This document shows positions 40,645 through 51,188 of a stretch of DNA of 64,000 nucleotides, piece by piece. The DNA is taken from contig NC_079892.1 in the NCBI RefSeq assembly GCF_024868665.1, positions 9,932,251 to 9,996,250 of the forward strand, in the 5' to 3' direction. Within the stretch, counting starts at the first letter, position 1. Every line of letters begins with the position of its first letter. The notes below the pieces were generated by a model that saw only the letters and a list, made by a program, of their open reading frames with translations, was not told where the DNA came from and searched no databases. The DNA is from Triplophysa rosa. Taxonomy: Eukaryota; Chordata; Actinopteri; Cypriniformes; Nemacheilidae. The translations under genes were made by a program, and so were the position numbers.

Positions 40645-41065
40645 TACACTGTAAAACTTTGCTGTAGTTTTTGGAGCAGGTTTGCCAGTAACTTACTGTA
40701 GATTCAATTACTACTTAATATACTTTCCAATTAGTACGGTTTTCAATTACTTTAATCAAAATTAAAACATCGACTTTTGAGATTCAAAATGAGCAAGAAG
40801 AGACTGGCATTAGCACAGCAACACTGCAAAAAAAAGACATTCTTCCTAAGCATTTTTCTCTTGTTTTCTGTAAAAATATTTAAAACTTCTTAAATTACGA
40901 TACATTTACATAACAAGAAAAGTCACCCAAGATATTTAGTCTTGTTTTATGAAAGAAAAATATATAAACTAGGTAAGTTTATGCTTAATTATTAAATTGT
41001 ACATTAAATCTAGAGTAAGTTACTGGCAAACCTGCTGCGAAATTACAGCAAAGTTTTACAGTGTA
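40645..41065. repeat. MITE with TACACTGTAAAACTTTGC ends
   Basis: The left arm (ACTGTAAAACTTTGCTGTAG, then GCAGGTTTGCCAGTAACTTA) pairs with the right arm near 41013-41065. The interior, 40824-40985, is a second, separate fish repeat (CACTGCAAAAAAAAGACATT). An identical copy lies at 42624-43044 in the duplicated block. Confidence 0.75.
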
Positions 41066-41999
41066 TTAGTACATAAAAAGTTAATTGAGGTTTCGTCCAC
41101 TAAATATAATAAATAGTCATCTAGTTTCTCCAATTTCCCTTTTTTACCAGCTCTCAGAACCTTACAATTAAACACCTTTAAGAAATCTACAAGTAAATGA
41201 CTTCTCTTGACCTTCATGCCGTCACATCAAATTAAAAAACAATGACAGATTAAATAATGAATAAACTGTTTTTACTTCAGTTTACTTAACTTTTTGTATT
41301 CGAGAGTAACAGAATATGCAACACAGAAAGCCAGAGAGAGAAGACATCCATACAAACCAAAACATCCATCTTGGCATGTATAAATATCTGATGGTGTCCC
41401 ATGGATATTTCAAAGGGTCAGTAAAACACACACACATAGTACAGTACATCTGCGAGTATAGCCAGCTGCATGCTGAGTGCGATATGTCTTGGGGGCAAGT
41501 CAGTGTATTGAGATCAAACACCTTGGAATTCCATGTCGACAACTAAACGGAGACCTCTGTGCATGCACACACAGCCATGAAACGTTGAAGGGCTAGTTCA
41601 CACAAAAAATAAATTAACTTCTCAGAAAATGATTCACTCACCCTCATGTGTTTCAAAACCCATATGATTTTCTTTCTTCTGTGAATTAAGTAGTTGTTTA
41701 TTGTACAGCGTTGCTCCTTTTCATAGAATGAAAGGGAATAGTGACCACGGCTGTCAAGCAAGATTTTCAAAGGAAAGATTTTCTGTGAATGAGTTAAAAC
41801 AGCTTGTTCCTCACACAGAGTGCATGACTCATAAAACATAAGGCGAGAATCATGTAGACTACTTTAATGATACTTTCTAAAGGTTGACAGTCCTCATACC
41901 GTTTCATTAGAAATGAATGAACTGCTGTCCACGGAAAAAAAGAAAGTGTCAACGATCTGATAAGAGAGTAATGCCAAACATTTTGAATTAAACAATTTG

Positions 42000-42378
42000 T
42001 GTCAGGAACTGGCAGAAGAACCCAAATGCAGGCAGGCGGTGAAGGGGTTAACAGATACTTTTATTTATACAACAAACAGAACAAAAAACACCCACAATGG
42101 GGGAAACGAAACTGATATACATATATAAAACAAGAGACTTCCCACGAGGGGGCAAAATGAAATCAAGACAAATAAACTAAACACAAAGACACGACCAAAC
42201 GTCTTAAATCATACGAGGCACAAAACTCACACAACACGAACAGGAGCAGGAACACGGGCAAGAGCACGACCACGATACAGGAACACACAGTACAGGCACC
42301 AAACACATACACAATACACGAGCACAGGACAAAGAAACATGAGGGTAAATATAGGAACACAAACGAGGGATAACGACA
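42000..42378 (-). repeat. truncated LTR at assembly junction
   Basis: The same sequence as 43979-44357, cut off by the N. It is preceded by ATTTG (41995-41999), as the full copy is. Confidence 0.88.
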
Positions 42379-42379
42379 N

Positions 42380-44357
42380 TTTAAATCTCCAAAAAAAAGA
42401 AACATTAACTAGTGTATGCAAGTTTTAACGCTGCACTTCAATGAACCACTATATTAGAAGATCACAACTTTTTTGACCATTGTCCACAGCTCATTTTCAT
42501 CCTTGTTTTGTTTTATTTTAAATAATTAAGTCTCCTTGAGACCCTCTGGGAACTTGTGGGTCCCCGCCTTGGTTGAAAAACCCTACATTATATACACTTC
42601 TACAGTACACTTCTACAGTACACTACACTGTAAAACTTTGCTGTAGTTTTTGGAGCAGGTTTGCCAGTAACTTACTGTAGATTCAATTACTACTTAATAT
42701 ACTTTCCAATTAGTACGGTTTTCAATTACTTTAATCAAAATTAAAACATCGACTTTTGAGATTCAAAATGAGCAAGAAGAGACTGGCATTAGCACAGCAA
42801 CACTGCAAAAAAAAGACATTCTTCCTAAGCATTTTTCTCTTGTTTTCTGTAAAAATATTTAAAACTTCTTAAATTACGATACATTTACATAACAAGAAAA
42901 GTCACCCAAGATATTTAGTCTTGTTTTATGAAAGAAAAATATATAAACTAGGTAAGTTTATGCTTAATTATTAAATTGTACATTAAATCTAGAGTAAGTT
43001 ACTGGCAAACCTGCTGCGAAATTACAGCAAAGTTTTACAGTGTATTAGTACATAAAAAGTTAATTGAGGTTTCGTCCACTAAATATAATAAATAGTCATC
43101 TAGTTTCTCCAATTTCCCTTTTTTACCAGCTCTCAGAACCTTACAATTAAACACCTTTAAGAAATCTACAAGTAAATGACTTCTCTTGACCTTCATGCCG
43201 TCACATCAAATTAAAAAACAATGACAGATTAAATAATGAATAAACTGTTTTTACTTCAGTTTACTTAACTTTTTGTATTCGAGAGTAACAGAATATGCAA
43301 CACAGAAAGCCAGAGAGAGAAGACATCCATACAAACCAAAACATCCATCTTGGCATGTATAAATATCTGATGGTGTCCCATGGATATTTCAAAGGGTCAG
43401 TAAAACACACACACATAGTACAGTACATCTGCGAGTATAGCCAGCTGCATGCTGAGTGCGATATGTCTTGGGGGCAAGTCAGTGTATTGAGATCAAACAC
43501 CTTGGAATTCCATGTCGACAACTAAACGGAGACCTCTGTGCATGCACACACAGCCATGAAACGTTGAAGGGCTAGTTCACACAAAAAATAAATTAACTTC
43601 TCAGAAAATGATTCACTCACCCTCATGTGTTTCAAAACCCATATGATTTTCTTTCTTCTGTGAATTAAGTAGTTGTTTATTGTACAGCGTTGCTCCTTTT
43701 CATAGAATGAAAGGGAATAGTGACCACGGCTGTCAAGCAAGATTTTCAAAGGAAAGATTTTCTGTGAATGAGTTAAAACAGCTTGTTCCTCACACAGAGT
43801 GCATGACTCATAAAACATAAGGCGAGAATCATGTAGACTACTTTAATGATACTTTCTAAAGGTTGACAGTCCTCATACCGTTTCATTAGAAATGAATGAA
43901 CTGCTGTCCACGGAAAAAAAGAAAGTGTCAACGATCTGATAAGAGAGTAATGCCAAACATTTTGAATTAAACAATTTGTGTCAGGAACTGGCAGAAGAAC
44001 CCAAATGCAGGCAGGCGGTGAAGGGGTTAACAGATACTTTTATTTATACAACAAACAGAACAAAAAACACCCACAATGGGGGAAACGAAACTGATATACA
44101 TATATAAAACAAGAGACTTCCCACGAGGGGGCAAAATGAAAGCAAGACAAATAAACTAAACACAAAGACACGACCAAACGTCTTAAATCATACGAGGCAC
44201 AAAACTCACACAACACGAACAGGAGCAGGAACACGGGCAAGAGCACGACCACGATACAGGAACACACAGTACAGGCACCAAACACATACACAATACACGA
44301 GCACAGGACAAAGAAACATGAGGGTAAATATAGGAACACAAACGAGGGATAACGACA
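42380..44357. repeat. 1,978-bp duplicated block, copy 2
   Basis: Second copy of 40401-42378, starting directly after the N. Unlike copy 1, it continues through the rest of the LTR into unique sequence, so copy 2 has the natural right flank and copy 1 the natural left flank. Confidence 0.92.
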
Positions 44358-44551
44358 TGGGGCAGGTGTGGTACATTAAACACTTAGGGAAGGATAACGA
44401 GGAAACGAGATGGCGGGAACAGAGACGAGACACTGGAAAAACACATGAGAGGCATAAACATCTCATGGTCTTCCCACATAAAACCCAAGAACTCTGCCCC
44501 GATCCCACCACACGACTAGAATTTCATAAACAAGACGGTGGGATCGTGACA
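43979..44551 (-). mobile_element. solo LTR with 5-bp target duplication
   Basis: 573 bp. On the minus strand it runs TGTCACGATCCCACC to GCCAGTTCCTGACA, with a TAAATAAA polyadenylation-type signal (~44040). ATTTG flanks both sides (43974-43978 and 44552-44556). It is related to the LTR at 20003-20560 (shared TCTAGTCGTGTGG, TCGTTATCCCTCGTTTGT and CATGTTTC words). No internal sequence remains, which fits LTR-LTR recombination. Confidence 0.9.
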
Positions 44552-44867
44552 ATTTGCATGCACAAGCAACTGTGCATCCTATACAAAAAGACTTGTGTAC
44601 CTAAAATGTGACTTCTATACTAAAGCTCAGGATTACGGTTATGGGATCAGAATTGTTGCAATATTCTGAATAAATAAACTATGATCCGCAAATAAATATA
44701 GAGAGTTTCACAAACATTTTTTAAATCCACATATGCACAAAAAGCGAACCATAAATATATGTTAGACGTTCCACAAAAAGAAATGGAATTCACAAATAAA
44801 TACAATGAGATTTGCAAATAAAAAATATTTACAAATTTATTTCAATGGCATTTATTTGTAGATCACT

Positions 44868-45080
44868 TTCTGCACATTTGTGGATCGCTTTCTGCACATT
44901 TGTGGATCGCTTTCTGCACATTTGTGGATCCCTTTCTGCACATTTGTGGATCGCTTTCTGTGCATTTGTGGATCACTTTCTGCACATTTGTGGATCGCTT
45001 TCTGTGCATTTGTGAATCGCTGCACGCATTTGTGGATCAGTGCACGCATTTGTGGATGGCTCTCTGTGCATTTGTGGATT
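44868..45080 (+). repeat. minisatellite, ~10 units of 20-22 bp
   Basis: Tandem units of the type ATTTGTGGATCGCTTTCTGCAC with alternating CAC/TGC/ACG variants; the last units are shorter. No unique spacers separate them. The right arm holds the same array inverted at 51655-51792 with fewer units (about 6-7). Confidence 0.9.
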
Positions 45081-45149
45081 TTGAAACATTTCTAACGTCA
45101 AAACGCGCACACAATCCACAAATAGGTGGACTCTGCCCACTATCTACGC

Positions 45150-45250
45150 AAGCCAATCGGGTAACTTTCGTCATCCAATAGGGCACGTTCTAACTTCAGC
45201 CAATCACGTTTTGTTCTGCACTAAGATTCAGGGAGCTAACATGGCGGCTA
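45150..45250 (+). promoter_or_regulatory. CCAAT-box cluster with YY1-like site
   Basis: CCAAT pentamers occur at 45153-45157, 45175-45179 and 45200-45204 (22 and 25 bp apart), followed by AACATGGCGGC at 45238-45248, which resembles a YY1 site. The order resembles a TATA-less transposon or host promoter reading rightward into the element. The CCAAT boxes are also present in the right arm, while the YY1-like site is only in the left arm. Inference only. Confidence 0.4.
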
Positions 45251-46041
45251 GTGGTGGTCTAAAATGCGTGATATACTAAGAAATGTGAATGGCCTCTTCT
45301 TTATACTACTCAGTAATGATTGCTTGTGTTTCTATGCATTGTCCATATGTTAGTAACAAACGACTGAAATGTTTATGACTTGATAACAGCGTGCACGGAC
45401 TGGGGTGGACAATCCCGGTGACTGGGGACTGATTTGGTCTGCTGCAAGCCAGCCGTTTTATTGTCTTTATGTACCAAAGTGATAAATTCCGATTTTGGCA
45501 TTCGATAAAATATAATCTGTTTCCCCGATACTGCATGGGTAAGCAGCTAGTTCGCGCCGCACACTCAGTGTGGCGTGGAGTTTCAAGGTGCGCAGCGTTT
45601 GCATTGCAATGAGCACTGCTGCTGTCGGTGTAGGCTACTACCAGTATAACGATGGCAGAATTAACGTGGGGGAAATCATCAGCACTGTGAATTTCGATGT
45701 CATTCATAATTCAAAATAAAACGTAATTTAATCAGTCATCTCTGTTTATCCCATTCCTGAATGATCTTTGCTGCTGTGGCTAAACTGTTCTGTACAGGGT
45801 ACTGTCTAACTCTTTGCCATGACAAAAATGATCACTGTAAGAAACACTACCCATAACATTAACAATAGTAAGCGTTGTCTTTATAGTGGTAGCAGCGTAA
45901 GTAGGTTATATTGCAAGATGACCATGTGGGACAATTCTGTCCACAATTCCCCACACAGAAATACTGTAGTAGTATAATACATTTACTATCATATGAACAG
46001 CTCATATAAAGTTTCCCATAATAACGCAAAGAACATACATC

Positions 46042-46404
46042 AGAATTAGAAGGAGCTTTATTGCCCAAATGTGCTCTACGCACGAGGAATTTGTCTTAGT
46101 GACAGAAGCTGCCAGTGCACATACAGTTGAAAGTGACAAGTGACGAGACACAGGTAACAAAATATATTTTTTTTAAAAATGTAATAGACAATACACATGA
46201 AAAAAACAACATATGTCAAAAGAGCAGCAGATGCTATATTGTATGCATGTGCTACATATATACAAGTTATAAGGTGCTTTATACAAATTGTGTGCGGGAA
46301 TGGGATAGCTGTATGATATATTAAATCAGTAACATATGTATAATAAATAAATATGAGTATAAGTGAGTATAGTTTAGTATTGCACATATTTATTGAACAG
46401 TGGG
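46042..46404 (-). repeat. LINE B 3' region, split from its body
   Basis: GAAGGAGCTTTATTGCCCAA, ACGAGGAATTTGTCTTAGTG and AGAAGCTGCCAGTGCACATA are characteristic of the 3' end of a widespread fish LINE, here on the minus strand. The matching coding part resumes at 49528 beyond an inserted plus-strand LINE. Confidence 0.6.
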
Positions 46405-46411
46405 GAGAACA

Positions 46412-48578
46412 AATACAAATATGGTAGAACAATAACTTCAACTACCAAAGATGCGTTTCTCGATAATCTGCCCAAATTGTCTCAAATCATGAGAAATAAC
46501 GTTGAAGATCTTGACATTACCACTGAAAATTTTAATTCCACCTTCTCGGTAACGCTAGACAAAGTTGCTCCACTACGTTTAAAGAAGATTAAAAATGGCA
46601 GCCCCACACCGTGGTATAATGAACACACTCAGGCTCTAAAGAAAGCGGCCCGAAAAATGGAGCGCAACTTTAAGAAAACTAAATTAGAGGTATTTCGTAC
46701 AGCATGGAAGGATAGTATTCGAAAATACAGGAAAGCCCTAATAACTTCTAGATCCGCCTACTTTTCATCACTAATAGAAGAAAACCAGCACAACCCTAGG
46801 TTTTTATTTAACACGGTGGCTAAATTAACAAAAAATAAATCGTCAGTGACTTCTGATCCTGTATATCAGCATAGCAGTGATGAATTTATGAACTACTTCA
46901 CATATAAAATCCAAGATATTAGAGAAAAAATTATAACAATGCAATCAGAAGTGAAACCCGCTGAACAAACTAACTACAGCGCCCTTAAGGAGAAAATGCA
47001 ATTATTTTATACCGTAGATCAAGATGAGCTGTCTAAAATTATTAGATCATCTAAATCAACAACATGCATACTAGACCCTATACCTACAAATCTACTGAAA
47101 GAGATGCTCCCAGAAATTATAGATCCTCTTCTTGGTATTATTAACTCATCTCTGACATTAGGACATGTGCCTAAAGCATATAAGGTGGCTGTTATAAGGC
47201 CCCTTGTCAAAAAACCCCAACTCGACCCTAGAGAACTAAGGAACTACAGGCCTATATCGAATCTACCTTTCATATCTAAAGTTCTGGAAAAAGTAGTTTC
47301 AACTCAATTATGCTCCTTCCTCCAAAGGAATGACATCAATGAAGAATTCCAGTCTGGATTTAGAGCATGTCACAGTACAGAGACTGCTTTGATCAGAGTT
47401 ACAAATGATCTGCTATTGGCGTCTGACCGAGGTTGTATCTCGTTATTGGTGCTGCTAGACCTTAGTGCTGCATTCGATACCATTGACCACAGCACACTCC
47501 TACATAGACTCGAAAATTATGTCGGCATTAAGGGAATAGCTTTGAAATGGTTTAAATCTTATTTATCCGACCGTTTTCAATTTGTAGCAATAAACAATGA
47601 GGTGTCACGCAAATCGCAAGTCCAGTACGGTGTACCACAGGGCTCAGTCTTAGGGCCTCTGCTCTTCGCATTATACATGCTACCTCTAGGAGATATAATA
47701 AAGCGACACGAGTTAGCTTTCACTGTTATGCTGATGATACTCAACTTTATATTTCCTCGAAGCCTCATGAAACACAGCAGTTCCATCGAATAATGGAATG
47801 CATAGTCGATATAAAAAACTGGATGAGTAACAACTTTTTATTACTGAACTCGGACAAAACGGAAGTGTTACTTATTGGACCGAAAACTGCTATAAGTAAC
47901 AACCAAGAATACTGTTTAACTATTGACGGATGTTCCATAAAACCCTCGTCGTCAGCAAAGAATCTTGGCGTTCTATTCGATAGTAATCTGTCATTTGAGA
48001 GCCACGTCGCCAACACCTGTAAAATTGCGTTTTTCCATTTTAAGAATATATCTAAACTACGTCATATGCTGTCAATGCTCAGATGCAGAGAAGTTAATTC
48101 ATGCATTCATGACATCAAGACTAGACTACTGTAATGCACTGTTAGGTGGTTGCCCTGCAGGCTTATTACAAAAACTCCAATTGGTCCAAAACGCGGCAGC
48201 TCGAGTTCTTACACGTACAAAAAAGTATGAACATATTAGCCCGGTTCTGTCAACCTTGCACTGGTTACCTATAAAGCATCGCGTTAACTTTAAAATCTTG
48301 CTTATTACCTATAAAGCCTTACATGGTTTAGCTCCTCAGTACTTGAATGAACTCTTTTGTATTACAGTCCTTCACGTGCATTACGCTCTCAGGCGTCCTG
48401 TCAGTTGGTAATACCTAGAATTTCAAAATCAAGTGCAGGTGGTAGATCCTTTTCCTATCTAGCGCCTAAACTTTGGAATAGTCTTCCCTGCACTGTCCGG
48501 GAGGCAGACACACTCTGTCAGTTTAAATCTAGACTAAAGACGCATCTTTTTAATCTTGCATACACTACTCTTCCATAA
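46412..48578 (+). pseudogene. LINE A ORF2: reverse transcriptase and C-terminus
   Basis: A long frame (46393-47793) carries the linker after the endonuclease ([19 protein letters not shown]), then RT motifs [41 protein letters not shown] and [15 protein letters not shown] one-base loss near 47710 shifts the frame, so that [10 protein letters not shown] (YADD at 47727-47738) lies in the next frame. A second shift near 48077 and a third near 48359 separate LDYCNALLGG...QNAAARVLT and PKLWNSLP, the usual C-terminal blocks. The catalytic YADD itself is intact. With no endonuclease and three frameshifts it is inactive, but relatively young. Confidence 0.92.
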
Positions 48579-49214
48579 TATAAATCTTCTGAGGGTTTAG
48601 GCTGCATTAGTTAGATCAACCGGAACCAAAAACACAACTGATGTACTTGTTGCATCAAAGAGTACAGAACAGTACTCTACTCTCAGCCAGTCTTGTCTCA
48701 TTGTTCCAAGGTTACCACAGCGAGCAGGATGCAGTTCATGGCCTGACCTGATGGTAGAGCGGAGAATGGGAAGTGGGGACCTGACAAGAGCTGAGATGAT
48801 AGAGCTGGATAAAGAAGGACGCGGTCTCTTGACATGTCTTCACCACAAAATTTCAAATGCTATTAGATTATTAATGATAATCTTAAACTATAATTTATTT
48901 TATTATTAAGTTTATTTATTTTATTTAGCCTTGTTGTGCAAGTTCTCTGGAGCTTGTGCAGAGGCAGCAGCTTTTGCCAGAGGGGAACTGGAATCCCCTG
49001 GTTGGGCCTGGGTTCTCCTGAGTTTTTTTTTCTCATTAGAGTTTTGGGTTCCTCGCCACCGTTTGCATACTGTTTTTGCACTATCTGCCTGACCGGGGGG
49101 GCTGCTTTAGAATCTTAAAGTTTTACTTAATTAATATTGCATATAGGAATTTATTATCTGTTATATTTGACCTGTGCTTCTCTCTCCTTTATCCTAAATG
49201 TGTGCTCTCACTGA

Positions 49215-49250
49215 GCGTGTGTGTGTGTGCGTACTTGTCTGTGTACGTAC

Positions 49251-49281
<31 letters not shown>

Positions 49282-49345
49282 CGCATCCGTGTGTGTGTGT
49301 GTGTCTCTGTGTCTGTGTGTGTTGGTGCGTGTGCGTGTTGTGTGT
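49215..49345 (+). repeat. TG/CA-rich microsatellite in LINE A 3' UTR
   Basis: Long runs of TGTGTG interrupted by CGTG, CTCTG and GCGTGCG. The cysteine- and histidine/threonine-rich open frames on both strands are artefacts of this composition. Confidence 0.9.
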
Positions 49346-49527
49346 GTGGAGTGTTTTGTGTGTGGGTATGTCTGTCTTCTGTGTTTTCAACCTTTTCTTG
49401 TTTTTGCAGGTACAACTTTGATTGTTTTGCTTGTAGTCAATGTGTCTCATGTGCAGCTGCTTTGTAACAATGAAAATTGTAAAAGCGCTATATAAATAAA
49501 GTTGAGTTGAGTTGAGAGTTGAGAACA

Positions 49528-49800
49528 TAACTGGTGTCAAAGCTGTTCATGGGGCAGATGCCTGAAGGAAAAACTTTATTTGGCTGTTTTGGTGCTCAGT
49601 GCTCTGATAGCCACCAACGGCACAGTTCAAAGAGAAAGTGTGTGGTGTGAGGGGTCCAGAGAATTTTCAGCCCTTTTACTCGCTCACTCTGGAAGAGTAC
49701 AGTTCTTGCAGTGGAAGGGTAGTACCAGTGATTCGCTCAACAGTCCGAACTATCCGCTGTACTCTTCGGAGGTCTCGAGTGTTTGTATGTGTCCCGAGCA
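49528..49800 (-). pseudogene. LINE B ORF C-terminal fragment
   Basis: Minus-strand translation from ~49774 gives DLRRVQRIVRTVERITG, then LPLQELYSSRVSE before stops. This is the conserved C-terminal block of fish RT-type LINEs (LQR-VR-AERI-G, LP-LQ--YSSR). A following KFSGPLTPHTF-like stretch corresponds to the usual DPSHPAHTLF segment in a damaged form. It runs directly up to the LINE A insertion point, and its 3' UTR continues at 46042-46404. Confidence 0.65.
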
Positions 49801-51188
49801 TGTAAACTGAAATTGAGACAGAATATGTCGCCTCTAAATGCAGCAAGTTTTAAATGACTTCATCGATCAACACAAAGTTACAATGGTAGAGAACTTTAAT
49901 AAACTTGATCGCTTAGCAACCTTCAAAACAAGTCTTGTACGTCTCTTGATGTACACGACGTGGAGGAGCGATTTTTTATTAACAGACTGATTTGACCCTA
50001 CCTGAGCATGCTTGTTTTTTCTAAACAAAAACATGTAAAACAAAATAATTGCCTTTTGTATTGCAGTTAAAGTATAGCCTAGTAAAAACAGGCTACTGAC
50101 ACATTTTTTATTAAAACTGCGCATCGTTCTGTTATCATTTTTATTGAGTTCTGTAAATTTGCACCAACAAGCCCAAACAATTTGCTTTTGTTTTCATATA
50201 TTCATATTTTTCTTATATTTAACTTCAGCTGTTTGGGCTATACCTTGGTTCTTGCGTCTCATTCTTCAGTGTTCTGCATTTACCAATAAATAGACTACAT
50301 AAAAAGTACTTATTTTGTTTTAAATTTATATCTTTATCATTTAAAAACCAACAATGTATGCTAACCCCATTTAGGAGCTTTTTAGGCCTATTTGGCACTA
50401 AATATAGAAGGAATGCGGTTATAATATAGCAAACCGCGCTATTGACTATAAAAAAGCCAATATCACTGCAAGGAAAATTCCTTCACCGTGACAGCGCTAC
50501 GTTCCCACTACATTACAGTACATTACACGTCACATGTCTTTAGGATGTGTGTGAACGCACGCACAGGTTCCAGAAAATCACTGGCAGTGTGAACCAAAAT
50601 CAACCGATCCCGTCATCCCGGGACACATCTTCGCATATTTTCCGGGATCTCTGTATGAAAAGGGCTTTACTGAAATGCCATGTAATATCCAGTGCCTTTT
50701 GTGCATTTGTATGGAGAACCCATTAATTTGTACAATTAGCTTCAATTCATTTTTATTTGGCAATTTCATATTTTGCTTCATACTTTTTTCATCGAAGAGA
50801 AAAGTTGTGTTGCCTCCCTTGCGTTCTTATTGCCCCCGTTGTTTTTTATTTGCCAATAAATAAATGAAATAAACAGTATTTTAAAGATGTCCTATGTGTC
50901 ATTTAAAAGGCAGCAATATATACATAATTATAACCCAACAATATTGATTTATTTAGCACCAGGAAAAATGGAGACGTATATCGTATAACACGCTATATAA
51001 GAGCACTGCCACAACCCTTTTTATTAACTACAGTAAATTGATTATCTGCAGTTGTATACCAATATTTACTATGGTAAGGTTCGAAAACACAAATTTTACT
51101 AGGCCTACATCGTTTACTTTTGGGGTTGCTGTGTGAATTTGAGAATATATTGTGTGCACAAGATCATAGTCAAAGGATCGACATCCTT
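49801..51188. other. interior of long-TIR element, unassigned
   Basis: No sustained coding frame. 50541-50670 (CCAGAAAATCACTGGCAGTG, CCCGTCATCCCGGGACACAT) resembles a fish interspersed repeat. The rest may be original element sequence. Confidence 0.4.

Larger units (their letters stand above)
40401..42378. repeat. 1,978-bp duplicated block, copy 1
   Basis: From TTTAAATCTCCAAAAAAAAG to GAGGGATAACGACA. It matches 42380-44357 at a constant offset of 1,979 with no indel; the only difference I saw is T at 42163 versus G at 44142. It ends at the single N (42379), partway through an LTR. It contains a MITE (40645-41065), an Angel-like end (41589-41690) and the first 379 bp of the LTR. Confidence 0.92.
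44641..45827 (+). repeat. left arm of long inverted repeat
   Basis: Matches the complement of 51189-52004 along its full length except for two differences: more copies of the 20-22 bp minisatellite, and a ~280 bp block (about 45215-45500) missing from the right arm. The inner boundary lies near TAACTCTTTGCCATGACAAA, which pairs with TTGTGGCAAGAGTTAAG on the right. Confidence 0.85.
46412..49520 (+). mobile_element. 5'-truncated L2/CR1-type LINE (LINE A)
   Basis: The body starts without the endonuclease domain and ends in GCGCTATATAAATAAAGTTG followed by TTGAG repeats, the short tandem 3' tail of L2/CR1-type LINEs. GAGAACA flanks both ends (46405-46411 and 49521-49527), a likely target duplication. 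The 3' UTR (48600-49490) includes a TG-rich microsatellite. It is inserted into LINE B of opposite orientation. Confidence 0.85.

Noticed and set aside
41282..41839. Frames repeated identically at 43261-43818, suggesting a conserved gene pair
   Set aside because: The identity comes from the 1,978-bp duplicated block, not from selection.
44868..45080. Regular 20-22 bp repeats that could suggest a CRISPR array
   Set aside because: Units are directly tandem with no unique spacers, no cas genes are present, and the host is a vertebrate; this is a minisatellite.
49194..49540. Cysteine-rich and histidine/threonine-rich frames
   Set aside because: Products of the TG/CA microsatellite in the LINE 3' UTR.
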